DNA of 64,000 nt from Nonomuraea rubra (GTDB taxonomy: Bacteria > Actinomycetota > Actinomycetes > Streptosporangiales > Streptosporangiaceae): the NCBI RefSeq assembly GCF_014207985.1, contig NZ_JACHMI010000001.1, forward strand, positions 3,579,001 through 3,643,000, written 5' to 3'. Positions 8,901 through 17,584 of the stretch are shown one piece after another. The number at the start of each line of letters is the position of its first letter. Position 1 is the first letter of the stretch. The translations under genes and the position numbers were made by a program. The notes below the pieces were generated by a model that was not told the DNA's origin, searched no databases, and was given only the letters and a program-made list of their open reading frames with translations.

Positions 8901-9828
8901 CACGATGGTGGCCCCGTACGAGCTCGACGGCGGCTGGATGCGCATCGCGACGGCGCGGATCGGCAAGCGGGCCTTCCTCGGCAACTCGGGCATGACCGCC
9001 CCCGGGCGCAAGGTGCCCAAGGACGGCCTGGTCGGCGTGCTGTCGGCGACGCCGAAGAAGGCCAAGTCCGGCTCGTCGTACGTCGGCATGCCGCCCATGA
9101 AGCTGCGCCGCACCGCGGAGGAGGGCGACAGGAACCGCACCTACGACCCGCCCGCCCGGTACAAGGTGGCCCGGGCCGTCGTCGAGGCGTTCCGCGTGGT
9201 GCCCGCCATGGGCGCGCTCGCGCTCGCCGTCCTGGCCACCGCCGCGTTCGCCGCCCTCGCCTCCCGGTACGGCCCGGCCGCGGCGATCGGGCTGAGCGGC
9301 CTGGTCATGGCGGCCGCCGGGGTGGTCGCGGCGGCGGTCGCGACGGCCGCCAAGTGGCTGCTGGTCGGCCGGATCAGGGCCGGCAACCGGCCGCTGTGGA
9401 GCTCGTTCGTGTGGCGCAACGAGCTGGCGGACAACTTCGTCGAGGTGCTGGCGGCGCCCTGGTTCGCCCGCCCGTGGCTGGGAACCGCGCCGCTCAACGT
9501 GTGGCTGCGCTCGCTCGGGGCACGCATTGGACATGGGGTCACGTGTGACACGTACTGGCTGCCCGAGGCGGACCTGGTGACCCTGGGCGACGGCGCGTGC
9601 GTCAACCGGGGCTGCGTCCTGCAGACACATCTCTTCCACGACCGGGTCATGAGCATGGACACGGTGACGCTGGAGGCCGGCGCGACGCTCGGCCCGCACG
9701 GCGTGGTGCTGCCCGCCTCGCTCGTGGGCACCGACACCACCATCGGCCCGGCCTCCCTGGTCATGCGCGGCGAGAACGTGCCCGGCCGGACCCGCTGGTT
9801 CGGCAACCCGATCTCGGCGTGGCGATGA
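5998..9828 (+). CDS. pls: Pls/PosA-type poly(amino acid) synthetase (epsilon-poly-lysine synthetase-like)
   Basis: A 1276-residue single-module NRPS of the membrane-bound Pls type (S. albulus Pls is about 1319). The adenylation domain (about 30-500) has TSGSTGKPKG at 158-167, FDAS at 206-209, YGPTE at 296-300 and Lys483. The carrier domain has NGGTS with Ser535. Then come three pairs of membrane segments (about 590-650, 818-898, 1062-1125) alternating with left-handed beta-helix, acyltransferase-like domains. There is no condensation or thioesterase domain, as in Pls, where the tandem C-terminal domains join monomers. My hand-aligned specificity code is D207 A208 E211 S250 I271 G273 T295 V303 V304 K483; Glu211 suits a basic side chain and the code resembles recorded lysine codes. 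TTG start, AAGGAG 6 nt upstream. Leu416 is encoded by TTA. Confidence 0.92.
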   Translation: MRSDSVDIRSMAAGAVYPAGVLAPPPRTLVDVLDETVRLHPDAPALDDGTVCLSYRELRAEVDRMAAELAEAGIGRGARVGVRVGSGTAELYLSILAVLAAGAAYVPVDADDPDERAELVFTEAAVDAVITDKITVHESTGNGGGPPAPGDDAWIIFTSGSTGKPKGVAVTHRSAAAFVDAEAGLFLRERPLGPGDRVLAGLSVAFDASCEEMWLAWRHGACLVPAPRALVRTGMDLGPWLAGRGITVVSTVPTLAALWPVEHLAGIRLLIFGGEACPPELAERLAVPGREVWNTYGPTEATVVASAAPLTGDQPVRIGLPLDGWDLAVVGDSGEPVAMGETGELVIGGVGLARYLDPAKDAEKYAPLPSLGWARAYRSGDLVRAEPEGLVFVGRADDQVKLGGRRIELGEVDAALQALPGVTGAAAAVRTAGGGHQILVGYVVTGPGFDAAEARDLLADSLPAALVPRLAPVGSLPTRTSGKIDRDALPWPLAGSSDLAELSPAEAMLAEKWTAILGVAPDGPGDDFFANGGTSLAAARLVSVLRPDYPDVAVGDVYAQPTLAGLAGLLATRSEPEPVRPPVTPMPRRAALLQALLMVPLLTAGAMRWIVPLAALGNVLAPPWAPALSWWWVTLGALAFLTPMGRIGLSAAVARLLLRGVRPGSHPRGGAVHLKLWFAEQFAARLGVPDLASAPWMTWYARLLGAQVGADADLHSPPPVTGLLKVGRGASVEQEVDLSGHWYDGDVLHLGEIRIGAGATVGSRSTLLPGAKIGKNAQVAPGSAVTGTVPSGELWAGVPAFRQGKSRKPGERAARSALWTALYGVTAFALSLLPVAAAGAALAVLTWFARGTRTLGEALTAALAGVPLATVAGMAVFALLTLVSVRLLGLGLHAGQHPVHSRQAWQAWATGRLMASARVWLFPLYASVLTPAWLRALGMKVGRGVELSTVLALPTMTSVGDGAFLADDTMVAPYELDGGWMRIATARIGKRAFLGNSGMTAPGRKVPKDGLVGVLSATPKKAKSGSSYVGMPPMKLRRTAEEGDRNRTYDPPARYKVARAVVEAFRVVPAMGALALAVLATAAFAALASRYGPAAAIGLSGLVMAAAGVVAAAVATAAKWLLVGRIRAGNRPLWSSFVWRNELADNFVEVLAAPWFARPWLGTAPLNVWLRSLGARIGHGVTCDTYWLPEADLVTLGDGACVNRGCVLQTHLFHDRVMSMDTVTLEAGATLGPHGVVLPASLVGTDTTIGPASLVMRGENVPGRTRWFGNPISAWR

Positions 9829-11087
9829 CGCCGTACTTCCCCGCGCACGGCGACGACCGTTACGGCGTCTCGCACTACGACCTGAGGCTCGCCTACCGGG
9901 TCGCGGCCAACCGGCTCGACGGCACCGCCCGGCTGACGGTGTCGGCCGCCGAGCCGCTCAGCACGCTGGACCTGGACTTCGGCAGGCTCCGCGTCTCGGG
10001 CGTCACGGTGGACGGCGTGCCCGCCCGGTACGCGCACACCCGGGACAAGCTGCGCGTCACGCCGCCCGCGCCGCTGCGGGAGGCCGTCGTGGAGGTGCGG
10101 TACTCCGGCAAGCCCGTGCCGGTCACGAGCCCCTGGGGCGGGCTGGGCTGGGAGGAGCTGAGCGACGGCGCGCTCGTCGCCGGCCAGCCGATCGGCGCGC
10201 CGTCCTGGTTCCCCTGCAACGACCGGCCGGGGGACAAGGCGTCGTACCGCATCTCCGTGACGACGGCGTCGCCGTACCAGGTGATCGCGAACGGGGTGCT
10301 CGCGGACAGGCGGCGCGGCGCAGGGAACACCACCTGGGTCTACGAGCAGGCCGAGCCCATGGCGAGCTACCTGGCGAGCGTGCAGATCGGCCGCTACCAG
10401 GTCTCCGGGCACGGCGGCTCCCTGCTGGCCTGCCCGCCGCGGCTGGCCACCCGCGCGCGCCACGACTTCGGCCGGCAGGACCGGATGATGACGCTGTTCG
10501 GCGAGCTGTTCGGGCCGTATCCGTTCGCCGGTTACACCGTCGTGGTGGTCGACGACGACCTGGAGATCCCGGTCGAGGCCCAGGGCATGTCGATCTTCGG
10601 CAGGAACCATGTCGACGGCGTACGCGGCTGCGAGCGGCTGGTCGCGCACGAGCTGGCGCACCAGTGGTTCGGCAACAGCCTCACCGTGGCCTGCTGGAGC
10701 GACATCTGGTTGCAGGAGGGCTTCGCCGCCTACGCCGAATGGCTCTGGTCGGAGGCGTCGGGCGGCCCGCCCGCCGGCGACCACGCCCGCCGGTGGTGGC
10801 ATCGCCTCGCCGTGCAGCCGCAGAACTTCGTCCTGGCCGATCCCGGCGAGCGGGCGCTGTTCGACGACCGCGTCTACAAGCGGGGCGCGCTGACCCTGCA
10901 CGCGCTGCGCGCGGCCATGGGCGACGAGGCGTTCTTCACCGCCCTGCGCGCCTGGACCGCCGGGCACCGGCACGGGAACGTCACCACCCGGGAGTTCGCC
11001 GCGCACGTCCAGCGGCACACCCCGCGGCCGGTCGGCGCGCTGCTGTCGGCCTGGCTGTACGACAAGCCGCTTCCCGGCCTGGCCTGA
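9825..11087 (+). CDS. M1-family zinc metallopeptidase, coupled to pls
   Basis: A 420-residue M1 aminopeptidase-like protein. Zinc ligands are His275 and His279 of HELAH plus Glu298, 18 residues on (LQEGFAAY); Tyr351 in VYKRGA fits the catalytic tyrosine. The usual GAMEN exopeptidase motif is replaced by EAQGMS. No signal peptide or membrane segment is seen, so it is probably cytoplasmic. Its ATG overlaps the pls TGA (ATGA), so the two are made together. In epsilon-poly-lysine producers a zinc aminopeptidase (Pld) degrades the polymer; this enzyme may trim, recycle or protect against the product. That role is inferred from position. Confidence 0.9.
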   Translation: MTPYFPAHGDDRYGVSHYDLRLAYRVAANRLDGTARLTVSAAEPLSTLDLDFGRLRVSGVTVDGVPARYAHTRDKLRVTPPAPLREAVVEVRYSGKPVPVTSPWGGLGWEELSDGALVAGQPIGAPSWFPCNDRPGDKASYRISVTTASPYQVIANGVLADRRRGAGNTTWVYEQAEPMASYLASVQIGRYQVSGHGGSLLACPPRLATRARHDFGRQDRMMTLFGELFGPYPFAGYTVVVVDDDLEIPVEAQGMSIFGRNHVDGVRGCERLVAHELAHQWFGNSLTVACWSDIWLQEGFAAYAEWLWSEASGGPPAGDHARRWWHRLAVQPQNFVLADPGERALFDDRVYKRGALTLHALRAAMGDEAFFTALRAWTAGHRHGNVTTREFAAHVQRHTPRPVGALLSAWLYDKPLPGLA

Positions 11088-11097
11088 CCGCCCGCCG

Positions 11098-12054
11098 TCA
11101 TGGACCGCCTGCCGTCCGGCGGGTCCTGCCCTGCCCCGGGCCGGAGAGCTTCGTGACGTCGCCCGAGCGGGAGGTGTCGTAGCCGCCCAGGGCGGAGATC
11201 CTGCCGCGCAGGGCCGGGGTGCGCAGGGCGGCGATGAGGTGAGCGGCCGAGTCGAGGGCGTGCCCGGCCAGCCCGAGGTCGAAGTCCTCCCAGGTCAGGG
11301 GGATGAACTCGAGGTCCAGGTCGGCCGCCGCCGAGCGGACGCCGAGGCCGGCGTGGACGGTGCCGGTGGCGACGGCCAGGGCCACCTCCAGATGGGAGCC
11401 CACCTGCGGCCCCCGCAGCTCGTCGGGGTCGTGGCCGGCGGCCAGGAGCAGCCGGTCCAGGAGGATGCGGGTCCCGGTGCCCGGCCGCCGGGAGGCGACG
11501 CGGTGTGCCGCGAGGTCGGCGATGCCGGTGATGCCGCGGGGGTTGCCCGGCGGCACGATCAGGCCCTGCTCGCGGCGCCACAGGTGGATCAGGTGCGGCT
11601 CCAGGCCGCGCAGCATGCCGAGCGCGAAGGGCGCGTTGTAGACGCCGGTGTGGTGCAGCAGGTGGATCGCGGCGCCGTCGGCGTGGCCCTGGCGTACCGC
11701 GCTGAGCCCGGCGACGCTGCCCTCGCGCGTGATGACGCTCAGCCGCCCGTCCAGCGCGCCGGTGAGCAGGTCGAGCGCGGGATCGTCGCTGCCGGCGACG
11801 GTGAGGACCGAGTCCACGTGCAGGAACCGCCGGGCGGCCAGCGCGGCGCCGGGGCTCACGCGGGCGCGGCGGCGGTCGGCCAGCTCCAGCACTCCGGCGT
11901 CGGCCAGCCGCCGCTGCGCCCGGCTGACCGTGGAGGCCGTGGTCTGCCACTCCCGGGCGAGATCGCGGATGCCCGGCAGCTCGTCACCGGGCTGGAGGGT
12001 CCCGGCGATGATCCGGTGAGCGAGGTCGGTGCAGATTTCCCGGTATCGGGTCAC
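11098..12054 (-). CDS. GntR-type HTH fused to a periplasmic-binding-like sensor domain
   Basis: 318 residues. Residues 1-75 form a GntR winged helix (GIRDLAREWQTTASTVSRAQRRL). The rest is a PBP-like ligand-binding domain of the kind found in HTH-fused oxyanion or substrate sensors, with VAGSDDPALDLL near its start and GVRSAAADLDLEFIPL later. It should sense a small molecule directly instead of through an FCD or UTRA domain. A molybdate- or tungstate-like ligand is possible given the molybdenum enzyme nearby, but that is a guess. The GTG start at 12054 directly follows an inverted repeat (12056-12072), leaving no room for a ribosome site, so the mRNA may be leaderless and self-regulated. Convergent with the M1 peptidase, 10 nt apart. 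Confidence 0.8.
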   Translation of the reverse strand: MTRYREICTDLAHRIIAGTLQPGDELPGIRDLAREWQTTASTVSRAQRRLADAGVLELADRRRARVSPGAALAARRFLHVDSVLTVAGSDDPALDLLTGALDGRLSVITREGSVAGLSAVRQGHADGAAIHLLHHTGVYNAPFALGMLRGLEPHLIHLWRREQGLIVPPGNPRGITGIADLAAHRVASRRPGTGTRILLDRLLLAAGHDPDELRGPQVGSHLEVALAVATGTVHAGLGVRSAAADLDLEFIPLTWEDFDLGLAGHALDSAAHLIAALRTPALRGRISALGGYDTSRSGDVTKLSGPGQGRTRRTAGGP

Positions 12055-12055
12055 G

Positions 12056-12072
12056 GCCGGTAATTTACCGGC
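12056..12072. promoter_or_regulatory. Inverted repeat at the start of the HTH-PBP regulator
   Basis: GCCGGTAA, one base, TTACCGGC: perfect 8-bp arms immediately upstream of the GTG at 12054. Its position over the expected transcription start suggests autorepression. Confidence 0.7.
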
Positions 12073-12107
12073 AGGCCCGCCGGGCCGCTCCCCGCTCCCG
12101 GGCAGGG

Positions 12108-13268
12108 TCAGTCGTCGGTGTAGCCGTACGGGGGCGTGATCGGCCTGCCCTCGGCGAACCGGTCGGGGGAGAAGGCGGACACGTCCACCGTCTGCGGCTC
12201 GCCCAGGGCCAGCTCGGACAGCGCCCGGCCGACCGCAGGGCAGATCTTGAAGCCCATCCCGGAGAAGCCCGCCGCGACGATCAGGCCCTCGATCCCGGCC
12301 ACCGGGCCCAGCATCGGCCGGGCGTCGGGCGACATGTCGTAGATGCCGGTCACGCCGCGGGTGATGCCGGACTCGGCGAGGGCGGGGACGCGGCGGGCGG
12401 CCCGCCCGACCATCTCCACCACGTTCTCCTCACGAGGCGACTGGGGGAAGTCGTCGGGATCGATCCCGGCACGCGGGCCGATGAAGTCGCCGAGCAGCAG
12501 GTTCCCGCCCGGCTCCGGCCGGAAGTACGTACGGGTGCCCGAATCGATGCACGCCACCCGGGAAGCCGGCACGTCCGCACCGTCCCGCAGGACCGCCACC
12601 TCGTGGTACTCGGCCTCGATGGGCAGGTCCGCACCCACCGTCGCGAGCAGCGGACGCGTCCAGACCCCGGTGGCGAGGACGACGAGGTCGGCCGTGAGGT
12701 CACCCTCGCCGGTACGCACCCCCCTGACCCGGCCGCCGCCGTCGGTGAGGAGCGAGCGCACGGGAGTGCCGGGCCGGTAGGCGACGCCCAGCTCCCGCGC
12801 CCGGGACAGGAAGTCGCCCGCCACGATCGCGCCGTCGCCGTAACCGGCCCGGGGCTCGTACGCGGCGGCGACCACGTCGTCCACCTGCCAGCGCGGCTCC
12901 AGCTCCAGCAGGTCGCCGGCAGTGATCACCTCCGCCTCGGCGCCGCACGCCCGCTGCATCTCGACGTTCTTGCGCAGCAGATCGGCCTCGCCGGGCGGGA
13001 CGACGCGGACGAACCCGCACTCGCGGAAGACCGGTGGCCGGCCGACCCGCTCCGGCCACTCCCGGAAGAAGGCGAGGCTGTCCACCGCCAGGCGCACTTC
13101 CGGCTCGAACGTGTAGTGCATCCGGACGAGGGCCGACGAGCGGCTGCTCATGCCCTCGCCGGCGTGTCGCGCGTCGACGACGGTGACGGAACGCACCCCG
13201 CGTTCGGCAAGGTGGAACGCGGTCGACGCACCCATGACGCCGGCACCGACGACGATGACCTCGGGCAC
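12108..13268 (-). CDS. DAO-family FAD-dependent oxidoreductase
   Basis: 386 residues with the dinucleotide fold at the N-terminus (VIVVGAGVMGASTAFHLAERG), an FAD-linked middle, and the C-terminal GFSGMGFKICPAVGRALSELAL of the glycine/sarcosine/D-amino-acid oxidase family. It probably oxidises a secondary amine or amino acid, giving an imine that hydrolyses. It is the last gene of the minus-strand run that starts with the MmgE/PrpD gene, 18 nt after the transporter. GTG start with GGAGG 9 nt upstream. Given the D-aminoacylase on the opposite arm, a D-amino acid or N-alkyl amino acid is a reasonable substrate, but the family is too broad to be firm. Confidence 0.85.
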   Translation of the reverse strand: MPEVIVVGAGVMGASTAFHLAERGVRSVTVVDARHAGEGMSSRSSALVRMHYTFEPEVRLAVDSLAFFREWPERVGRPPVFRECGFVRVVPPGEADLLRKNVEMQRACGAEAEVITAGDLLELEPRWQVDDVVAAAYEPRAGYGDGAIVAGDFLSRARELGVAYRPGTPVRSLLTDGGGRVRGVRTGEGDLTADLVVLATGVWTRPLLATVGADLPIEAEYHEVAVLRDGADVPASRVACIDSGTRTYFRPEPGGNLLLGDFIGPRAGIDPDDFPQSPREENVVEMVGRAARRVPALAESGITRGVTGIYDMSPDARPMLGPVAGIEGLIVAAGFSGMGFKICPAVGRALSELALGEPQTVDVSAFSPDRFAEGRPITPPYGYTDD

Positions 13269-13286
13269 TGCTCAAACCTCCAGAAA

Positions 13287-15035
13287 TCAGGCGAGGACCT
13301 TGGACAGGAACGCCTTCGTGCGCTCCTCCTTCGGGGCCACCAGGCATTCCCCCGGCGGGCCCGACTCGATGATGACGCCCCCGTCCAGCATGGCGACGGT
13401 GTCGGCGACCTCCTTGGCGAAGCCGATCTCGTGCGTGGCCACGATCATGGTCATGCCCTGCCCGGCGAGGTCCTTCATGACGTCGAGCACCTCGCCGACC
13501 AGCTCGGGATCGAGGGCCGAGGTCGGCTCGTCGAACAGCATGACGTGCGGCCTCATCGCCAGGGCGCGCGCGATGGCCACCCGCTGCTGCTGCCCGCCGG
13601 AGAGCTGCGCCGGGTAGGCGTCGAGCTTGTCGCGCAGGCCGACCCTGGTCAGCAGCCGCTCGGCCTCGGCCTCGGCCTGCCCGCGGGACAGGCCGAGCAC
13701 CCGCCGGGGGCCCAGCGCCACGTTCTCCAGCGCGGTCATGTGCGGGAACAGGTTGAAGCGCTGGAACACCATGCCGATGCGGGCCCGCTGCCCGCACAGC
13801 TCCTTCTCCGTCATCTCGTGCAACCGGCCGCCGGCCTCGCGCAGCCCTACCCGCCGGCCCTCCACCTCCAGCAGGCCCGAGTCCACCCGCTCCAGCGCGT
13901 TCACGCAGCGCAGCAGGGTGGACTTGCCGCTGCCCGAGGGGCCGAGCAGGACGAGCGTCTGCCTCGGGTGAACCGTGAGATCGACGCCCCGCAGCACGTC
14001 GGCGGAGCCGAACCACTTCCACACCTGCTCCGCGCGGACCATCGGCTCGCCGTCCACGTGGCCGGGCGCCGTCCCGTAGTCCGCCGGGGCCGTGGCCCGG
14101 GCCCTGTCCCGGGCGGCCGCGCGGCGGCGCGCCCGGCGCTCGTGCGCGGCGGACGGCTTGACGCCGAACCCCCGGCCGAAGTACCGCTCCACGTAGTGCT
14201 GGCCGATGCTCAGGACCGAGGTCAGCAGCAGGTACCACAGCGACGCCACGACCAGCAGCGGCATGATCTTGAAGTTCTGCTGGTAGATCTGCTGGACGCT
14301 GGTCATCAGGTCCCGCCCGGAGATGACCGAGACCAGCGCGGTCATCTTGAGCATCGAGATGGCCTCGTTGCCGAGCGTCGGGATCAGCACCCGCATGGCC
14401 TGCGGCAGGATGACGAACCGCATCCTGCGGCCCGAGGACATGCCGAGCGACATGGCCGCCTCGCGCTGCCCGCCGTCGACCGAGATGATCGCCGCGCGGA
14501 CGAGCTCGGCGCAGTAGGCCGCCTCGTTCGTGGCCAGCGCCAGCACGGCCGCGGTCGCCGCGCCGATGAGCGAGCTCGTGGGCACCGAGCCGAAGACGAC
14601 GCCGGTGAGCGGGATCCCGAGGAAGAGGTTCGGGTAGAGCGCGCCCAGGAATCCCCAGAAGATGATCTGGACCAGCAGGGGCGTGCCACGGAAGAACCAG
14701 ATGTAGCCCCAGGCGACGGCGGAGAGCACCCGGTTGTCCGACAGGCGCATCACCGCGAGCAGCACGCCGCCGGCGATGCCGATGCCCATGGCCACGAGGG
14801 TCAGCTCGACGGTGACGGCGAGCCCGTGCAGGATCGAGGGCGCGAACAGGTACTGGCGGATCGAGGCGACGTCGAGGTTGGGGTTGTGCCACAACGACCA
14901 GCCGAGGGCGAACAGGAGGTACGCGACGAGTGCCGCCGCGGCCCAGCGGCCGTACCGGCGGACCGGAACCACGGCGACGGGAGGCGGCCGCTCCCCGGCG
15001 GGGGCGCGGGCGGTGTCAGCTGCCAAGGAGGTCAC
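13287..15035 (-). CDS. Polar amino-acid ABC transporter, permease fused to ATPase
   Basis: 582 residues joining two usually separate subunits. Residues 1-290 are a His/Glu/Gln-type permease with about five membrane helices and the EAA loop ([22 protein letters not shown]). After a basic linker, residues about 335-582 are the ATPase: Walker [10 protein letters not shown], signature [15 protein letters not shown], Walker [14 protein letters not shown]. It would import a polar amino acid or derivative using the binding lipoprotein encoded just upstream. GTG start; only a weak ribosome site is seen. Permease-ATPase fusions of this type are known in actinobacteria. Confidence 0.93.
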   Translation of the reverse strand: MTSLAADTARAPAGERPPPVAVVPVRRYGRWAAAALVAYLLFALGWSLWHNPNLDVASIRQYLFAPSILHGLAVTVELTLVAMGIGIAGGVLLAVMRLSDNRVLSAVAWGYIWFFRGTPLLVQIIFWGFLGALYPNLFLGIPLTGVVFGSVPTSSLIGAATAAVLALATNEAAYCAELVRAAIISVDGGQREAAMSLGMSSGRRMRFVILPQAMRVLIPTLGNEAISMLKMTALVSVISGRDLMTSVQQIYQQNFKIMPLLVVASLWYLLLTSVLSIGQHYVERYFGRGFGVKPSAAHERRARRRAAARDRARATAPADYGTAPGHVDGEPMVRAEQVWKWFGSADVLRGVDLTVHPRQTLVLLGPSGSGKSTLLRCVNALERVDSGLLEVEGRRVGLREAGGRLHEMTEKELCGQRARIGMVFQRFNLFPHMTALENVALGPRRVLGLSRGQAEAEAERLLTRVGLRDKLDAYPAQLSGGQQQRVAIARALAMRPHVMLFDEPTSALDPELVGEVLDVMKDLAGQGMTMIVATHEIGFAKEVADTVAMLDGGVIIESGPPGECLVAPKEERTKAFLSKVLA

Positions 15036-15066
15036 AACACTTTCTCTTTCTCGCGGGACGGGCGCC

Positions 15067-16038
15067 CTAGTCGGTCCCCTGGTTGATCTCCGCCTTGGTC
15101 AGCGCGATGTTCTGCACACCGTACTTGGAGAGGATCTTCAGGTAGGTCCCGTCGTCCATCAGCGCCTGCAGCGCCTTCTGCAGCGCCGTCAGCAGCGCGG
15201 TGTCCGACTTGGGGACACCGATGCCTTCCATGCCGCCGCCGAACTCCTCGGTGATCGAGGGGGCGTCGACCAGCTCGAACGCGTTGCCGTTCTCGAAGGT
15301 CTTGGCGGCGTACGCGGCGGCGGAGGTGGCCTGCACGCGGGCCACCGCCTTGCCGCTCTTGATGGCCAGGAAGGCCTCGCTGTCACCGGGGAAGGCCAGG
15401 GTCGTGACGCCCGCCTTGCCCTGCGACTCGAACCGCTTGCTCAGCTTGCCGATCGCGGCCTCCTCCGAGGTGGAGCTCTGCACCGCGACGGTCTTGCCGG
15501 ACAGGTCGGTGACGTCCTTCATGCCCAGCGGGTTGCCCTTGGCGACCAGCAGCGAGTAGCCGTCCCTGGCGTAGTCGACGAAGCTCAGCGACTCGCGCCG
15601 CTTGGGGGTGTCGAAGATGCCCGCCATGACGACGTCGGCCTTGCCCGCCAGGACGGCGGGGATCATGCTGTCGAAGGCCGTCTGGTCGAAGGAGGCCTTG
15701 ACGCCGAGCTTGGCGGCCAGCGCCTGGGAGAGGTCGTAGTCGATGCCCGTGGGCTGCTGACCGCCGGCCGTGGTGTACATCTCCCACGGCGGATAGGGGA
15801 TGTTGCTGGCCACCCGGATGACGCCGGCCGACTTGATCCGTTCGGGCAGCAGGTCGTGCAGGGCGGAGTCGGCCGCCGGCGTCGCGGCGGCGCCCGAGGA
15901 GGAGGCCGGGGAGGAGGCCGGGGAGGAGGCGGGGGCGGCGGCCACCTCGGGGGCGGGCGGGTCGGAGGCCAGGGCGCAGCCGCCGAGCGCCATCACCATC
16001 GCCACCACGCTCAGGAACGTCTTGCGTCGTGCTGTCAT
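15067..16038 (-). CDS. Amino-acid ABC transporter solute-binding lipoprotein
   Basis: 323 residues. A signal peptide with lipobox LGGC ([21 protein letters not shown]) is followed by an Ala/Ser/Pro-rich linker, then a bacterial extracellular solute-binding family 3 fold: [58 protein letters not shown]. It should hold the ligand outside the membrane for the fused permease-ATPase. The start ATG overlaps the MmgE/PrpD stop (ATGA). Family 3 proteins bind polar or aromatic amino acids and opine-like compounds. Confidence 0.93.
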   Translation of the reverse strand: MTARRKTFLSVVAMVMALGGCALASDPPAPEVAAAPASSPASSPASSSGAAATPAADSALHDLLPERIKSAGVIRVASNIPYPPWEMYTTAGGQQPTGIDYDLSQALAAKLGVKASFDQTAFDSMIPAVLAGKADVVMAGIFDTPKRRESLSFVDYARDGYSLLVAKGNPLGMKDVTDLSGKTVAVQSSTSEEAAIGKLSKRFESQGKAGVTTLAFPGDSEAFLAIKSGKAVARVQATSAAAYAAKTFENGNAFELVDAPSITEEFGGGMEGIGVPKSDTALLTALQKALQALMDDGTYLKILSKYGVQNIALTKAEINQGTD

Positions 16039-17474
16039 CACAGTGCTCCAACCGGTATCAGGGACGACGCCAGGTCCCGCACGAGGACGGAGCTGTCGTC
16101 GGCGGACTCCAGGTCCGCCAGGGCTGCCAGCAGCCGGGGGACCGACGCGGGCTCCAGCCGGCCGGTGGCCAGCCAGGTGAACTTGTCCCGCATCTCGTCC
16201 AGGGTCCAGCCGGGCTCGGGGTAGAGGACGTGGTCGACCCGGCCCGACGACAGCACGGTGCCGTCGGTCAGCGTGACGGTGACCACGGCGGAGTCGCTGC
16301 CCTCCGGGTCGTTGACCTCCGACAGGTAGTAGCGGCGGGTGAGGTCGTCCGTCACCACCACGTCGATGCGCCGGCACAGCTCGATGATCTCCGGCGAGCC
16401 CAGGCGCGCGTCCGCCACCTGCTCGGGCCCGACCCGGCCGTCCACCAGCATGGCCGCCACCGGCCAGGCCAGGTTGAACTGGGCCTCCTCGGTGGTCCGC
16501 GGCAGCCGCGTGCCCAGCCGCGCGGCGTCGGGGTAGGTCTCGACGACCACACGGGCGACGGACGCGTGCGGCAGCGGGTGCTCCGTCCGCAGCTTCTCCA
16601 CCGCGAGCAGCGCGGGGTGGGTCCAGGCGCAGCTGGAGTACCGCTTCCAGGTGATGCCGCGGGGCAGGTAGTAGTCGCTGCCCAGGTCCTCCGCGTACGG
16701 GGCGAAGCGCTCCTGGTCGAGGCTGGGCTCGATCCCGGTGAACCCGCGCCGGGCGAGGTCCGCCGACAGCAGGCCGGTGAGCGCCCCGAAGCCGACGCCG
16801 TGCTTGACCATGCCGGGGGTGTCGATGGCGCGCATCATCGGCAGGTCGGGGGAGTCGTACTCGGCGATGCCCAGCGCGTGGCGCGTGGTGGCCTCGTCGA
16901 GCCCGTGGACGTGGCACGCGATCGCGGCGCAGGCCACCGCGCCCCACGACCCGCAGGCCCGGTAGGTGCGCTCCGCCGAGTGGACCGCGCTCTGCTCGTG
17001 GTTGACGCAGCGGCCGGCGCGGAAGGCGATCTCGTACCCGACGACGATCGCGGTGATCAGCTCGCGCCCGCTGAGGCGCAGCTCCTCGGCCAGGGCCAGC
17101 GCGGTGGGGACGACCTGGGCGCCGGGATGGCCCCAGGTGTAGATGCCGCAGTCGTCGATGTCCACGGCGTTGGCCGCGACCGCGTTGGCGAAGGCGGCGC
17201 CGCCGGTGCCCAGAGTGCTCCCGCTGACGATCGACGTCGCCGGGCCGGCGGGCCACCAGGCACGTGCCAGGTCGTCGGCGGCGCGCGCGGACGCGGACGC
17301 CCGGCCGGCCAGCATGGCGGCGAGCGTGTCGATCAGGCACATCACGGCCCGGTCGATCACCTCGCGGGGCACCTGCTCCCACGTGAGCTCGGTGATGAAG
17401 TCCGCGGCGGGGGAGTCGCCGCGCATCCAGGCCGGGCCCGCGCTCCGGAGATCATCACGAAACGGCGCCGACAT
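16038..17474 (-). CDS. MmgE/PrpD-family protein
   Basis: 478 residues, full length for the family. Recognisable stretches include VDIDDCGIYTWGHPGAQVVPTALALAEE, GYEIAFRAGRCVNHEQ and VKHGVGFGALTGLLSADLA. The family includes 2-methylcitrate dehydratase and iminodisuccinate epimerase; many members act on unknown acids. It is first in the minus-strand catabolic operon. GGAG lies 6 nt before the ATG, and a TTGACA promoter lies about 45-70 bases upstream. In context it may dehydrate or epimerise a product of the imported compound; the exact reaction cannot be told. Confidence 0.88.
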   Translation of the reverse strand: MSAPFRDDLRSAGPAWMRGDSPAADFITELTWEQVPREVIDRAVMCLIDTLAAMLAGRASASARAADDLARAWWPAGPATSIVSGSTLGTGGAAFANAVAANAVDIDDCGIYTWGHPGAQVVPTALALAEELRLSGRELITAIVVGYEIAFRAGRCVNHEQSAVHSAERTYRACGSWGAVACAAIACHVHGLDEATTRHALGIAEYDSPDLPMMRAIDTPGMVKHGVGFGALTGLLSADLARRGFTGIEPSLDQERFAPYAEDLGSDYYLPRGITWKRYSSCAWTHPALLAVEKLRTEHPLPHASVARVVVETYPDAARLGTRLPRTTEEAQFNLAWPVAAMLVDGRVGPEQVADARLGSPEIIELCRRIDVVVTDDLTRRYYLSEVNDPEGSDSAVVTVTLTDGTVLSSGRVDHVLYPEPGWTLDEMRDKFTWLATGRLEPASVPRLLAALADLESADDSSVLVRDLASSLIPVGAL

Positions 17475-17494
17475 TTGTTACTCCAATGTTTCTG

Positions 17495-17562
17495 AAGGTA
17501 TATCTTTGATGCGGCAAACAATTTCATTCACCATAATGGCTTGTCAAGAAACGTAATACCTT
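17495..17562. promoter_or_regulatory. Divergent promoter region with spaced inverted repeat
   Basis: This AT-rich gap lies between the PrpD operon and the zinc-ribbon/TetR gene. On the minus strand TTGACA (17547-17542) and AATTGT (17523-17518), 18 bases apart, form a good promoter for the PrpD operon. AAGGTAT at 17495-17501 and ATACCTT at 17556-17562 are exact inverse copies about 61 bases apart centre to centre, close to six helical turns. They could be two half-sites for the neighbouring regulator. Confidence 0.55.
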
Positions 17563-17584
17563 GTATTTGCGGAGAGCCGGAAGA

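Noticed and set aside
12603..15086. Very long plus-strand reading frame (827 codons)
   Set aside because: It is the antisense shadow of the oxidase and transporter genes; composition is Arg/Ala/Gly-rich without any family motif.
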